NCBI GenBank assembly: GCA_020072785.1
Contig: JAIQGG010000004.1
Span: 238,108 to 302,107, forward strand
Direction: 5' to 3'
Length of the DNA stretch: 64,000 bases
From: Terriglobia bacterium
Lineage (GTDB): Bacteria; Acidobacteriota; Terriglobia; Acidiferrales; UBA7541
Part shown: piece after piece, positions 51,852 through 61,425 of the stretch
Numbering within the stretch: position 1 is the first letter of the stretch
Layout: each line of letters opens with the position of its first letter
The notes under the pieces: model-generated
Database searches by the model: none
What the model was told of the DNA's origin: nothing
Seen by the model: the letters and a program-made list of their open reading frames with translations, nothing else
Program-made: the position numbers and the translations under genes

Positions 51852-53261
51852 CTAGACGCTGCGCGCCAGCCGGCCGACTTCCTCGAGGACGCGGCGGGTG
51901 GTTTCCGGGCGCGGAGTTTCGGCATAAATGCGCAGCACGTGCTCCGTTCCCGAGGCGCGCACCATCGCCCAGCCGGTGTCTCCAAGATACACCTTGATGC
52001 CGTCCAAATCTTCCCGCCGGACGATGGGCCAGTCGAGCAGTTTCTCCAATTTGGCATCCGCAAAGCGGGCGATGGCTTTTTCCTTCTGCCCGGGCTGGAG
52101 ATCCAGGTCCAGGCGGCCGTAGTGGTGTTCGCCGAACTCGGCGTGCAGGGCGCCCACCAGCGCGCCGAGGGATTTGCGGTGCCAGGCCATGACTTCAGCG
52201 AGGAGCAGCGCGGAGACCGTGGCGTCGCGCTCCGGCAGGTACAGGCTGGTGCCGATGCCGCCGCTCTCTTCGCCGCCGATGAGGATATTCTGCTCGAGCA
52301 TCAGCTCGCAGACGTATTTGAAGCCGATGGGGATTTCGTAAAGCTTGCGGCCGAGCTGGGCGGCGATCTTGTCGATGAGCTTGGTGACGGAGAAGGTTTT
52401 GACAACGTCGCCGGGGAGCTGGCGGGCGCCGGCCAGATGCTGGAAGAGGAGGGCGAAGATCTGGTGGGGGGTGATGAAGGCGCCGTCGCGGTCCATGGCG
52501 CCGATGCGGTCGCCGTCGCCGTCGGCGGCGAAGCCGGCGTCGTAGCCGCCGGCGCGCACAGCCTGGCGCAGGGCCTCGACGTGGGGCTCGATGGGCTCGG
52601 GGTTGACGCCGCCGAAGAGCGGGTCGCGGGTGCCGCGAATCTCGTCGCAAACCACGCCGTTGCGGGTGAAGAGCTCGTGCAGCAGGCCGGCGGCGGAGCC
52701 GTGCATGGGGTCGGCCAGGAAGCGGAACTTGGCGGCGCGGAGGCGCTCCCAGTCCACGAGTTTTTCGATGGTGGCGAGGTAGGGGGCGCGGGGGTCGAAG
52801 GACTGGATCAGTTCCTTGCGCGGGGGGAGTGCGGGGACGTCCTGGCGCAGCACCTGCTCGAGTTCCTTTTCGATCTGGGCCACGATGGAGGGCAGCGCGG
52901 AGCTGCCGTAGGTGGCTTTGTACTTGATGCCGTTCCAGCGGTAGGGATTGTGGCTCGCGGTGACCATCATGCCGCCAGCGGCGCCGCGCTGGCGGACGAG
53001 CAGGGAGATGGCGGGGGTGGGGCAGGGCTTGTCGGCCAGCCAGACGGGGGTGCCCGTGGAGCTGAGCACTTCGGCGGCTACGGCCGCGGCGCGGTCCGCG
53101 GCGTAGCGGTGGTCGTAGCCGACCAGGACGCCTTTGCGGGGGTCCTCGCAACGCACCACGTAGCGGGCGATGGCCTGCGCCACCTTCTTGACGTTGTCCA
53201 TCGTGAAGTCGTCGGCGATTACGCCGCGCCAGCCGTCGGTTCCAAAGCGAATCGCAGTCAT
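51852..53261 (-). CDS. Phosphoglucomutase/phosphomannomutase
   Basis: 469 residues of the alpha-D-phosphohexomutase family. Phosphoserine loop TASHNP with Ser103, metal loop DGDGDR, sugar loop GGEESGG and C-terminal phosphate loop RASGTEH. With manA and manC beside it, mannose-6-phosphate to mannose-1-phosphate is the likely reaction. ATG 53261 (MTAIRFGTDGWRG) gives the standard start. Confidence 0.93.
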   Translation of the reverse strand: MTAIRFGTDGWRGVIADDFTMDNVKKVAQAIARYVVRCEDPRKGVLVGYDHRYAADRAAAVAAEVLSSTGTPVWLADKPCPTPAISLLVRQRGAAGGMMVTASHNPYRWNGIKYKATYGSSALPSIVAQIEKELEQVLRQDVPALPPRKELIQSFDPRAPYLATIEKLVDWERLRAAKFRFLADPMHGSAAGLLHELFTRNGVVCDEIRGTRDPLFGGVNPEPIEPHVEALRQAVRAGGYDAGFAADGDGDRIGAMDRDGAFITPHQIFALLFQHLAGARQLPGDVVKTFSVTKLIDKIAAQLGRKLYEIPIGFKYVCELMLEQNILIGGEESGGIGTSLYLPERDATVSALLLAEVMAWHRKSLGALVGALHAEFGEHHYGRLDLDLQPGQKEKAIARFADAKLEKLLDWPIVRREDLDGIKVYLGDTGWAMVRASGTEHVLRIYAETPRPETTRRVLEEVGRLARSV

Positions 53262-53337
53262 TGTGGAGCAGTATACGCGAAAGGAAATGCCCGCCAAGAG
53301 CCGGATTGGCCGGACGCGAGCGGAGGGGCGGGCGCGC

Positions 53338-54450
53338 CTAGAGGAGGTCTTTTCTGCCGCGGGCTTCCAGCCACTTCACGACTTTGCCGACGTCCTGGGC
53401 GCGGTCGCGGGGGCAGATGAGGATCGCGTCGGGGGTCTCTACGACGACGAGGTCGCGGACGCCGATGGCGGCGACGAATTTTCCGGGGCTCCAGAGGAAA
53501 TTGCCCTCGGCGTCGAGGGTGTGGAAGGGGCTGGCGGAAACGTTTTCGCCGGGCTGCCTGGCCAAGAGTTCGTAGACGGCGGCCCAGGAGCCGATGTCGC
53601 TCCAGCCCACCTCGGCGGGGATGACGAAGACCTGCGGGGCGCCGGGCTGGAGCGTGGCGGGTTCGAGGATGGCGTAGTCCACGGAGATGTTTTCGAGCTG
53701 GGGATAGATGGCGCGCAGGCGGCGCTGGTAGCGGCGGGTGCCGATGGTTGCGGCGAGGGATTCGAGAGCGGCGTGCGTTTTCGGGAGATGGCGCTGGAGA
53801 TTTTGAAGAAAGGTAGAGATACGCCAGAAGAACATTCCGGCGTTCCAGTGGTAATTGCCGGAGGCGACATAGGCTTGGGCGGCCGCCAGCTCCGGTTTTT
53901 CCGTGAAGCGGCGGACGGCGAAGGCCGGGAAGCCTTGTGCCATCAGCGGGTCGCCCATGCGTTCGACGTAGCCGAAGCCGGTGTCCGGGCGCGTCGGGGG
54001 GATGCCCAAAACGATCATGCGGCCGGCCTCGCGGGCGAGGTGCAGGGCGGCGCGGACGATCTTGCGATAGGGAGCGGGCTTTGCAATGTAGTGGTCGGCG
54101 GGGAGGACCGCCAGAAGGGCGTCGCCGCCGGCTGCATGGCGTACGTGCAGAGCGGCGAGGGCGATGGCCGCGGCGGTGTTGCGGCCGAGTGGCTCGGTGA
54201 GCACGCGGCGGCGGGCCGCGGCGGGGAGCTGCTTGCGGACGGCCGGGGCCTGCTCGGCGTTGGTCACCGTCCAGATCCGGGCGGCGGGGACGAGCGGGAG
54301 CAGGCGCGCGACGGTCTGCTCCAGCATGGTTTCCGCGCCGGCGATGTTCAGCAGTTGCTTGGGGAAGCGCGTGCGGCTGCGTGGCCAGAAACGCGTGCCG
54401 CGGCCTCCGGCGAGGATCACGGCATGCGCGCTGAGGCCGGTTTTCTTCAC
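53338..54450 (-). CDS. manC: Mannose-1-phosphate guanylyltransferase
   Basis: Makes GDP-mannose from mannose-1-phosphate and GTP. 370 residues with the pyrophosphorylase signature VILAGGRGTRFWPRSR followed by FPKQLL, LPADHYI, FTEKPE, GNYHWNAGMF and VGWSDIGSW. The monofunctional form: no isomerase domain is attached, and a separate manA gene lies just upstream in the transcript. Confidence 0.93.
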   Translation of the reverse strand: MKKTGLSAHAVILAGGRGTRFWPRSRTRFPKQLLNIAGAETMLEQTVARLLPLVPAARIWTVTNAEQAPAVRKQLPAAARRRVLTEPLGRNTAAAIALAALHVRHAAGGDALLAVLPADHYIAKPAPYRKIVRAALHLAREAGRMIVLGIPPTRPDTGFGYVERMGDPLMAQGFPAFAVRRFTEKPELAAAQAYVASGNYHWNAGMFFWRISTFLQNLQRHLPKTHAALESLAATIGTRRYQRRLRAIYPQLENISVDYAILEPATLQPGAPQVFVIPAEVGWSDIGSWAAVYELLARQPGENVSASPFHTLDAEGNFLWSPGKFVAAIGVRDLVVVETPDAILICPRDRAQDVGKVVKWLEARGRKDLL

Positions 54451-54462
54451 GAGCGGTTCACC

Positions 54463-55515
54463 CTATTCAAAGACCACACTGGAGATGGCGGCGTCTTCCT
54501 CGCCGGCATCGCGCAGGCGGTTGCGCAGCGCCAGCAGGTCCGGGACGTAAATGCGCAGCAGCGTGGTGGGTTCCGCGGGGATGATCTGCGGGGAGTCCAG
54601 CGCGGCGGGGAGAAACCAAGCCTGCCCGCGGCGGTAGGACGCAACGCCGTCCCGGCAGTTGATCTCTCCGCTCCCGCTCAGGAACACCAGAAGATTGAAG
54701 TGCTCCTTGTCGGTGAAGAGTTCCGCGGCTTGCGCAAACTCCCAGCGCTCAGTGGCGAAATATTTGCAGGCCGCCAGCAGCGACTTCTTCATCCCCCGCG
54801 CGGGCAGGGGCAGGGAAGCGATCTTGCCCCCGGCAATCTTCCCGAAATTCATCACCGCCAGGGCCTTTTCGATGTGCAGCTCGCGCGGCTGGCCCGCATC
54901 GTCCAGCCGCCCGTAATCGTAGACGCGATAGGTCAGGTCGGAATACTCCTGCACCTCGCAGAGAACCATGCCCGGCCCGATGGTGTGGGGTGCGCCCGCG
55001 GGGACGTAGAAGGTATCTCCGGGGTGCACGGAGCGGCTTTCCAGCAGTTCTTCGGCCTTCTGCACGGCCAGGGCGGCCAGAAATTTTTCTTTGTTGGTTC
55101 CGGGCTTCAGCCCCACCAAGACGCGGGCTTCGGACTCCGCGGAGAGAGCGTGCCACATCTCGGTCTTGCCGCGGCCGCCGGCGGCCTGCTCGTGGGCGGC
55201 GGCGTAGGCGTCGTGGGGATGCACCTGGATGGAAAGCTTGTCGGTGGGGAAGAGAAACTTGACGAGAAAAGGGAACTGCGCCGCGCCGGTGAGCCGCGTG
55301 CCGCGCCATTGCGGATTCATCTCCTGCCAAGCGGCCTGCAGGCCGCGCCCGGCGTAGGGGCCAGTGGCGATGCGGCAGTCCAGCGCGGTCAGCCAGGCCT
55401 CGCCGACGGGCTGCGCGAGCCCGGTCTGCTCCGGAAAGAGGGGAGCGAGGGAGCGCGCGCCCCAGATGCGCGGGCGGAAGACCGGCTCGATGCGGGTTAG
55501 TTCAGGCCCGGCCAT
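54463..55515 (-). CDS. manA: Mannose-6-phosphate isomerase, class I
   Basis: Zinc-dependent interconversion of fructose-6-phosphate and mannose-6-phosphate. 350 residues: PRIWGARSLAPLF, KFLFPTDKLSIQVHPHD with zinc ligands, KTEMWHAL, and PAGAPHTIGPGM. Lies 12 bases before manC and four bases after the aminotransferase, so aminotransferase-manA-manC-mutase-cupin form one operon supplying GDP-mannose for glycans. Confidence 0.92.
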   Translation of the reverse strand: MAGPELTRIEPVFRPRIWGARSLAPLFPEQTGLAQPVGEAWLTALDCRIATGPYAGRGLQAAWQEMNPQWRGTRLTGAAQFPFLVKFLFPTDKLSIQVHPHDAYAAAHEQAAGGRGKTEMWHALSAESEARVLVGLKPGTNKEKFLAALAVQKAEELLESRSVHPGDTFYVPAGAPHTIGPGMVLCEVQEYSDLTYRVYDYGRLDDAGQPRELHIEKALAVMNFGKIAGGKIASLPLPARGMKKSLLAACKYFATERWEFAQAAELFTDKEHFNLLVFLSGSGEINCRDGVASYRRGQAWFLPAALDSPQIIPAEPTTLLRIYVPDLLALRNRLRDAGEEDAAISSVVFE

Positions 55516-55518
55516 GGC

Positions 55519-56721
55519 TCATGAAGCGGCTTCGGCGCGGGTGAGAAAGCGCTCGATGCGGCGCAGCCCTTCTTCGATCCGCGCGATGGAGGTGGCGTAG
55601 GAAATGCGCAGATAGCCAGGCATGCCGAAAGCCTCGCCCGGCACGAGAGCGACATGGGCTTTTTCCAGGAGCAGCCTGGAGAGCTCGAAGGCGTCCCTGG
55701 CGCGGCACTGCGGACCAGTGCCCAGATGCGCGGAGACGTTCGGGAAGGCGTAGAAGGCGCCGCCGGGATCGATGCAGGTGACTCCGGGAATAGCGCGCAG
55801 GCCTTCGAGGATGCGCTTGCGGCGCTTGGCGTATTCGGCGAGCATCGCCGGCACGGTTTCCATGGTGCCGGTCATGGCCTCGAGCGCGGCGTACTGCGCG
55901 ATCGAGGTGGGATTGGAGGTGGACTGGCTCTGCAGCTTGATCATGGCCTGGATGAGCGCTTCCGGCCCCAGGGTGTAGCCGATGCGCCAGCCGGTCATGG
56001 CGAAGGTTTTGGAGACCGAGCCGACGATGATGACGTTGTCCTTGGCGCCGGCGGCGCTGGCGATGGAGTAGGGCTTGTGCGGCTCATAGACGAAGTGCGA
56101 GTAGCACTCGTCGCCCAGCAGCCAGATGTTGTGCTTCTTGCACAGCGCCAGGATCTTCTCGTACTCCGCCGGCGGCACCACGGCTCCGCTGGGATTCGAC
56201 GGAGAGTTGATGATCATCATCCGGGTCTTCGAGGTGATGGCCTTCTCGATCGCCGCGGCCTTGACGCTGAAGCCGTCCTCCGGCCGCGTCTCCACGTGCA
56301 CCGGGGTGCCGCCCGCGTATTTCACGATGTCCGGGAAGCTGACCCAGTAGGGCGCGGGGATGATGACTTCGTCGCCGGCCTGGATCAGCACGCCCACGAC
56401 GTTGAAGATGGAATGCTTGCCGCCGACGTTGACGATGCATTCCCGGGGCTCGAAGCTGGAGCGCAGTTCGCGCTTGTGCCAGGCGCAGATGGCCTCGCGC
56501 AGGGGCATGATCCCCGGCGTGGCGGTGTACTTGGATTTGTCGCTCTCGATGGCGCGGATGGCCGCCTTCTTGATGTGTTCCGGAGTGGGAAAGTCCGGCT
56601 CGCCGGGCCCGAAGTCCACCACGTCGATGCCGCGGGCCTTGTACTTTTCGGCTTCGGCGATGACCGTGGCGGTCGGCGAAACGGAAATGCGGTTGATGCG
56701 ATTGGTCAGTTGCGGTTGCAC
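55519..56721 (-). CDS. Class I aminotransferase (aspartate aminotransferase type)
   Basis: 400-residue PLP enzyme. Seen: VVDFGPGEPDFPTPEHI, KYTATPGIMPLREAI, NSPSNPSGAV, and the PLP lysine in SVSKTFAMTGWRIGYTLG; the C-terminal Arg in LRISYATS. I start at GTG 56721, with AGGGGAGACAGC directly upstream; the frame is open further but poor. It may supply aspartate or act on aromatic amino acids or prephenate; the sequence alone does not settle this. Confidence 0.91.
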   Translation of the reverse strand: MQPQLTNRINRISVSPTATVIAEAEKYKARGIDVVDFGPGEPDFPTPEHIKKAAIRAIESDKSKYTATPGIMPLREAICAWHKRELRSSFEPRECIVNVGGKHSIFNVVGVLIQAGDEVIIPAPYWVSFPDIVKYAGGTPVHVETRPEDGFSVKAAAIEKAITSKTRMMIINSPSNPSGAVVPPAEYEKILALCKKHNIWLLGDECYSHFVYEPHKPYSIASAAGAKDNVIIVGSVSKTFAMTGWRIGYTLGPEALIQAMIKLQSQSTSNPTSIAQYAALEAMTGTMETVPAMLAEYAKRRKRILEGLRAIPGVTCIDPGGAFYAFPNVSAHLGTGPQCRARDAFELSRLLLEKAHVALVPGEAFGMPGYLRISYATSIARIEEGLRRIERFLTRAEAAS

Positions 56722-56837
56722 GCTGTCTCCCCTGGCTCTTTGGTGTGGCTGCAGTCTCCTGGCGAAACTCGAAACGCGAAATTCGAAACTCGGAAGAATT
56801 ACGCTTCGCCGCCGCCGTTTTCTAAACTTCCGTAATG

Positions 56838-56857
56838 GTGACCGTGAAGCGGCCAAC
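56838..56857 (-). repeat. Degenerate GACCGC hairpin repeat
   Basis: GACCGTGAAGCGGCC at 56840-56854, minus orientation; stem is broken at two positions. Confidence 0.45.
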
Positions 56858-56892
56858 TCCATGTGTTACCACATAGCGGCCACAGTTCTTGC

Positions 56893-57378
56893 TTACGCGG
56901 TCTTGGCGCGCAGGCGCGCTTCGACCTGCGGCGGCACCAGCCCCGTCAGCGGCCCGCCGAGCATGGCGATCTCGCGCACCAGGCGCGCGCTCAGGTAGCT
57001 GTAAGTCTCTCCCGGGAGCATGAACACGGTCTCCAGGCGCGGCTCCAGCTTGCGGTTCATCATGGCCATCTGCAGCTCGTATTCGTAGTCGGAGATGGCG
57101 CGAATCCCGCGCAGAATCACGCCGGCCTCGCGCTTGCGCGCGTAATCCACCAGCAGCCCTTCGAAGACTTCCACTTCCACGCCCGGCCACGCCCGGGTCA
57201 CTTCGCGCAGCATCTCCACGCGCTCGGTGACGTTGAAAAGCGGCTGCTTCTCCAGATTGCGGAGCACGGCCACGATCACGTGTCCGAATATCTTCTGGGC
57301 GCGCTCGATGAGATCCAGATGACCGTTGGTGACCGGATCGAACGATCCGGGATAGATGGCGATGGAGGTTTTCAACAT
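56893..57378 (-). CDS. coaD: Phosphopantetheine adenylyltransferase
   Basis: Penultimate step of CoA synthesis. 161 residues with YPGSFDPVTNGHLDLIERA including the (T/H)xGH nucleotidyl-transfer motif at 17-20, RGIRAISDYEYELQMA and the C-terminal YSYLSARLVREIA. ATG 57378 is chosen over the longer frame. Separated from the aminotransferase gene by 171 bases with a degenerate hairpin repeat. Confidence 0.95.
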   Translation of the reverse strand: MLKTSIAIYPGSFDPVTNGHLDLIERAQKIFGHVIVAVLRNLEKQPLFNVTERVEMLREVTRAWPGVEVEVFEGLLVDYARKREAGVILRGIRAISDYEYELQMAMMNRKLEPRLETVFMLPGETYSYLSARLVREIAMLGGPLTGLVPPQVEARLRAKTA

Positions 57379-57671
57379 AGTGTGCCCGTGTGCCCGCGGC
57401 TGCCTGCGCCCCGCGGCGCTCCCGTTGGAATGACCCCGTATTTTAACCCAGCCGGGCGGTACAACGCCCCGCAAACTTTGCCAGCAGGTCAATTTGGCCG
57501 CAGCAGAGCTGCTCCGGCTGGCCCTGAATTTATCGAGGGATGGATGCCAGCGGCACCGGCTTCAGCCGATGTCTGCGCGAGGGAAGAGCAGAGACTGAAA
57601 TCTGTGCTACCAAAGCCGCGCAAGGTCTTCCATGCCGAGCCGCTGAAAAACTTCGCTCCAGCCGGCCGGGT

Positions 57672-58637
57672 TCAGCGCGGGTGACAGGTCCCCGAGCCGG
57701 AGTCGCGGAAGGTCTGGCCCTCCTCCGGAAGGAACTCCCAGGTGTAGCGGCCCTGCGCGAGGGTCAGCTTGAGAACGCCGAAGGTGTCGGCATTGCGCAC
57801 TTCGCTGTTCTTCGTGGGCCGCCCGAGCGGAGTGTGACTCCGCCCCCCGGTGCCTACCACGAATTCGCGGATCCCACCCTGCGGGTCCGCGCGGCCCTGC
57901 GGGTTCTGCGGGGCAAACCGCTCATAGGAGTGCTCGTGGCCGGCCAGAACGATCTCCGCGTGGGCCTCATAGAGCGCCTGCCACAGCGGACGAAGCTCCG
58001 GATGAATGGCGTGGCTGGGGAAAAACCCGCTGCTGAAGAGGGCATGATGGCCATAGGCCAGGATGCACGCCGCGGGATGCTCGGCCAGATCCTTGCGTAG
58101 CCACTGCTCCTGCGGCGAACCTGCCGCGCAGCCTCCCACGCCGGGCTGATCGCAGTTGGTGTTCAAGACCACGATGTGCCAGGCGCCCAGTTTGTAGCTG
58201 TAGTAGCCCTTCCCGGCGGGACCGGCGACGGGGCCCCAATAGGCGAAGTACGGAGCGGCCCCACCTGCCTTGTATTCGTGATTGCCGAGGGCCGGGCGCG
58301 TGCGTTCCTTGAAGCGGCCCCAGGTCCGCTCGTAGCAGACGGTGAAGTCCTCCGCGCTGCCGTTCCCGTACGCCAGGTCCCCTGCGGTGAAGACCGTGCC
58401 GGGGATCATGGCTATCAATTTGGCCGTCGCCAGCGCGTCCTCGGGTCTGCGGCAACTCACGATATCCCCGGCACCGATCAGGGTCTGCGGCGCTGGGCCA
58501 GCCGTGGACTCTGGCTTGCGCGCGGAGGGAGACGGTCTTGCGTGCCGCTGCTGTGCAGCGGCCGGCCACCCCGTGCCGGCCAGCGCAGCTCCCAGGAGCA
58601 GACCTGCTTGCAGAATGCTGAACTTCCGCGGAGTCAC
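57672..58637 (-). CDS. Secreted metallophosphoesterase (purple acid phosphatase-like)
   Basis: 321 residues with a signal peptide (ILQAGLLLGAALAGTGWPAAA). Metal-binding motifs in order: GAGDIVSC, GDLAYGNG, GNHEYK, YGHHALF and GHEHSYER, the dinuclear site of calcineurin-like phosphatases. Possibly releases phosphate from organic esters in the periplasm. GTG start; no other start would keep the signal peptide. Divergent from iscR. Confidence 0.87.
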   Translation of the reverse strand: MTPRKFSILQAGLLLGAALAGTGWPAAAQQRHARPSPSARKPESTAGPAPQTLIGAGDIVSCRRPEDALATAKLIAMIPGTVFTAGDLAYGNGSAEDFTVCYERTWGRFKERTRPALGNHEYKAGGAAPYFAYWGPVAGPAGKGYYSYKLGAWHIVVLNTNCDQPGVGGCAAGSPQEQWLRKDLAEHPAACILAYGHHALFSSGFFPSHAIHPELRPLWQALYEAHAEIVLAGHEHSYERFAPQNPQGRADPQGGIREFVVGTGGRSHTPLGRPTKNSEVRNADTFGVLKLTLAQGRYTWEFLPEEGQTFRDSGSGTCHPR

Positions 58638-58894
58638 CCTCAGAGTAGTTCTCCCCCTGCGCTCTATCGCGCGAACCTTGCTCCTCTATATGCGTAACGG
58701 CGAAGCGGTCAATATGTGATGCCTTTGTAGGCTACCACGGCGCCCCCGATTTCTGATGCCGGTTACCGTTAGCTGGCTGCTGCGTGCAACTGACTGCAGC
58801 GAATAGCAGTTGGAGGGAAAATGATCGTATACAGGACTCAATTGGTCGTATTATTTGTGACGGGGAAGAGATGTCTTTTCGGCTCCAGATAAGC
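58638..58894. other. Divergent intergenic region
   Basis: Region between the phosphatase and the iscR promoter. Contains a decayed hairpin repeat at 58694 and AT-rich stretches; no gene. Confidence 0.4.
58694..58712 (-). repeat. Degenerate GACCGC hairpin repeat
   Basis: GTAACGGCGAAGCGGTCAA: right arm and loop match the family, left arm has two substitutions. Confidence 0.5.
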
Positions 58895-58923
58895 TTGACG
58901 CGCAGATGATTTGCGGTTATTCT
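58895..58923 (+). promoter_or_regulatory. Promoter of the isc operon
   Basis: TTGACG (58895-58900), 17-base spacer, TATTCT (58918-58923). Confidence 0.7.
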
Positions 58924-58929
58924 TATATA

Positions 58930-58944
58930 CGACTGAAACAGTCG
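58930..58944 (+). promoter_or_regulatory. Probable IscR-type operator
   Basis: CGACTG-AAA-CAGTCG, a perfect 6-bp inverted repeat just downstream of the -10 box and upstream of iscR; similar in layout to Rrf2-family operators, so autorepression is likely. Confidence 0.55.
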
Positions 58945-58966
58945 CATTTCGAGGTGGCAGCGCTAC

Positions 58967-59404
58967 ATGTTCAAGCTATCGAAGAAGGCCGATTACGCGC
59001 TGATTGCCGTCAAGCACCTGGCCACGCGCCGCGAAGAACACGCTTGCAGCGCGGGAGAAATAGCCGAAGAGTACGGTATTTCGGGGACGCTGATGGCCAA
59101 GGTGCTGCAGCGGCTGGCCAGAGAAGGTCTGGTGCAGGCGCGCCATGGGGCGACCGGCGGCTATCAGTTGACCCGCGACCCGGCGCAGATGAGCGCCCTG
59201 GAAGTGATTTCGGCGATCGACGGGCCGGTACTGATTACCTCGTGCGTGACGAATCACGGTAATTGTGAAACCTCGTTGCGGTGTTCGATCCGCGAGCCGT
59301 TGCGGCGGGTGAACGAAAGCATTTTGCAGGTACTCAGCACCGTGACCATCGCGCAATTGAGCGAGGACCCGCAGGAACCAGCGCTGGTGGCGCTGCGAAC
59401 TTAG
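58967..59404 (+). CDS. iscR: Rrf2-family regulator IscR
   Basis: Fe-S-sensing repressor of the isc operon. 145 residues: winged helix (KADYALIAVKHLA, EIAEEYGISGTLMAKVLQRL, GATGGYQLTRDP) and the three cluster-binding cysteines Cys93, Cys100 and Cys106 (SCVTNHGNCETSLRC). It is first in the operon with a strong promoter and a palindrome over the start region, so negative autoregulation is expected. Shine-Dalgarno GAGGTG upstream. Confidence 0.92.
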   Translation: MFKLSKKADYALIAVKHLATRREEHACSAGEIAEEYGISGTLMAKVLQRLAREGLVQARHGATGGYQLTRDPAQMSALEVISAIDGPVLITSCVTNHGNCETSLRCSIREPLRRVNESILQVLSTVTIAQLSEDPQEPALVALRT

Positions 59405-59427
59405 GAATTTTTTAGGAGAATTTGCAT

Positions 59428-60648
59428 ATGGCCGTCAAGCTTCCCGTTTACATGGACAATCACGCGACCACCCCGGTGGACCCCCGGGTCCTCGAGGCTA
59501 TGCTGCCGTACTTCACCGAGAAGTTCGGCAACGCCGCCAGCCGCAACCATCCTTTCGGGTGGGCCGCCGAGCAGGCCGTGGAGCAGGCGCGCGCGCAGGT
59601 GGCATCGCTGATCAACGCCACGCCCAAGGAGATTATCTGGACCAGCGGGGCCACGGAGTCCGACAACCTGATGATCAAGGGCGTCGCGGAGATGTACCGC
59701 GAGAAGGGCAACCACATCATCACCCAGGCCATCGAACACAAAGCGGTGCTGGATACCTGTAAACGCCTGGAAAAGAACGGGTACGAGGTGACCTACCTGC
59801 CGGTGCAGAAGGATGGGCGCGTCGATCCCGAGGATGTGCGCAAGGCCCTGACGCCGAAGACCATCCTGATCACGATCATGTACGCCAACAACGAGATCGG
59901 GGTGATCAACCCCATCGCCGAGATCGGCAAGATCGCCCGGGAGCACGGGGCGTTTTTCGCGGTGGACGCGGTGCAGGCGGTGGGCAAGATCCCCGTGGAC
60001 GTGCAGAAGGACAACATCGACCTGCTGGCCATCTCCGCGCACAAGATTTACGGCCCGAAGGGCGTTGGCGCGCTGTATGTGCGCCGGCGCAACCCCCGCG
60101 TGCAGCTTTCGGCCATCATTGACGGCGGAGGCCACGAACGGGGCATGCGCTCCGGCACGCTGAACGTGCCCGGCATCGTGGGGCTGGGCAAGGCCTGCGA
60201 GATCTGCCAGAAGGAAATGGCGGAGGAGGGCGCGCGGATGCGCAAGCTGCGCGACCGGCTGAAGGACGGGCTGATGGCCAAGCTCGACGAGCTGTTCATC
60301 AACGGCTCGATGGAGCACCGCCTGCCGAACAATTTGAACATCAGCTTCGCCTACGTGGAAGGCGAATCGCTGCTGATGGGCATCAACGACGTCGCGGTAT
60401 CCAGCGGATCGGCCTGTACTTCGGCCACGCTGGAGCCCAGCTACGTGCTGAAGGCGCTGGGCGTGGGCGAAGACCTGGCTCACACGTCGATCCGTTTCGG
60501 TTTGGGACGATTTAATACCGAGGAGGAAGTGGATTACGTGACCAACCGCCTCGTGGAAGTTGTAAGCAAGCTGCGCGAACTCTCTCCGCTCTATGAAATG
60601 GCGAAAGAGGGCATCGACGTCAGCAAGGTGAAGTGGCAAACGGCCTAA
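59428..60648 (+). CDS. iscS: Cysteine desulfurase IscS
   Basis: PLP enzyme that takes sulfur from cysteine for Fe-S clusters. 406 residues: [26 protein letters not shown] lysine Lys206 in [10 protein letters not shown], and catalytic Cys330 in [25 protein letters not shown] precedes the ATG at 59428. It is followed by a small unknown gene and iscU. Confidence 0.96.
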   Translation: MAVKLPVYMDNHATTPVDPRVLEAMLPYFTEKFGNAASRNHPFGWAAEQAVEQARAQVASLINATPKEIIWTSGATESDNLMIKGVAEMYREKGNHIITQAIEHKAVLDTCKRLEKNGYEVTYLPVQKDGRVDPEDVRKALTPKTILITIMYANNEIGVINPIAEIGKIAREHGAFFAVDAVQAVGKIPVDVQKDNIDLLAISAHKIYGPKGVGALYVRRRNPRVQLSAIIDGGGHERGMRSGTLNVPGIVGLGKACEICQKEMAEEGARMRKLRDRLKDGLMAKLDELFINGSMEHRLPNNLNISFAYVEGESLLMGINDVAVSSGSACTSATLEPSYVLKALGVGEDLAHTSIRFGLGRFNTEEEVDYVTNRLVEVVSKLRELSPLYEMAKEGIDVSKVKWQTA

Positions 60649-60671
60649 GGGCCTTTATAAGGAAAAGGTGT

Positions 60672-60974
60672 ATGACACAGGACGGAATAATTCGAATTCA
60701 ACGGTCCATCGGAGGCAGCGGGGCTGCTTTTCAGGTGACCTTTACTCCCTACAACGCGGAAGAGGAAGCGGGAGGGGTGCGGCGTTTTCATGAACTGCAG
60801 CAGGTGCGGGAATTCCTGCGCGTGCTGGGGATTGGCGCGGACTTCATCCGCGAGGCGCTGCGGCAGCTGGCCGCAGGGCGCTCGGCTTCGGTCTCCGATG
60901 TCCGGCTGACGGACAAGGTGGCACGCCGCGCAGGGTTTCTGAGCACGGAAAATCTGGCAAGGAGTGTCGGCTAA
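60672..60974 (+). CDS. Conserved small protein of the isc operon
   Basis: 100 residues, cytoplasmic, between iscS and iscU with GGAAAAGG ahead of the ATG; its stop overlaps the iscU start. Two parts: a beta-rich N-terminal half (GIIRIQRSIGGSGAAFQVTF) and a helical C-terminal half (ELQQVREFLRVLGIGADFI, REALRQLAAG). No cysteine, so not a cluster carrier. I do not recognise a family; position suggests an accessory or regulatory role in Fe-S assembly. Confidence 0.72.
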   Translation: MTQDGIIRIQRSIGGSGAAFQVTFTPYNAEEEAGGVRRFHELQQVREFLRVLGIGADFIREALRQLAAGRSASVSDVRLTDKVARRAGFLSTENLARSVG

Positions 60975-61390
60975 TGGCATACAGCGATAAGGTGGTCGAT
61001 CATTTCAACAACCCGCGCAACGTCGGGAGCCTGCCCAAGGAGGATCCCAACGTCGGCACCGGCCTGGTGGGCGCGCCGGAGTGCGGCGACGTTATGAAAC
61101 TGCAGATGAAGATCAATCCCGAGACGCAGGTCATCGAAGAGGCGCGCTTCAAGACCTTCGGGTGCGGCTCGGCGATCGCCAGCTCCTCGCTGGCCACCGA
61201 GTGGGTCAAGGGCAAGACTGTCGAGGAGGCCCTGTCCATCAAGAACACGGACATCGTGAAGGAACTGGCCCTGCCGCCGGTGAAGATTCACTGTTCGGTG
61301 CTGGCCGAAGACGCCATCAAGTCGGCGATCAACGACTGGAAGAAAAAGAAGGGCCTGGAAGTGCCCGTGGCGGAGAAGTCCGCGCACTGA
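60974..61390 (+). CDS. iscU: Fe-S cluster scaffold IscU
   Basis: Scaffold on which [2Fe-2S] clusters are built. 138 residues with the three ligand cysteines Cys37, Cys64 and Cys107, Asp39, and the HscA-recognition motif LPPVK just before Cys107. C-terminal tail slightly longer than usual (KKKKGLEVPVAEK). Start overlaps the preceding stop. Confidence 0.96.
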   Translation: MAYSDKVVDHFNNPRNVGSLPKEDPNVGTGLVGAPECGDVMKLQMKINPETQVIEEARFKTFGCGSAIASSSLATEWVKGKTVEEALSIKNTDIVKELALPPVKIHCSVLAEDAIKSAINDWKKKKGLEVPVAEKSAH

Positions 61391-61425
61391 GCGGACGACG
61401 CACTGCGGCTAGAAGGCATCCGGTT

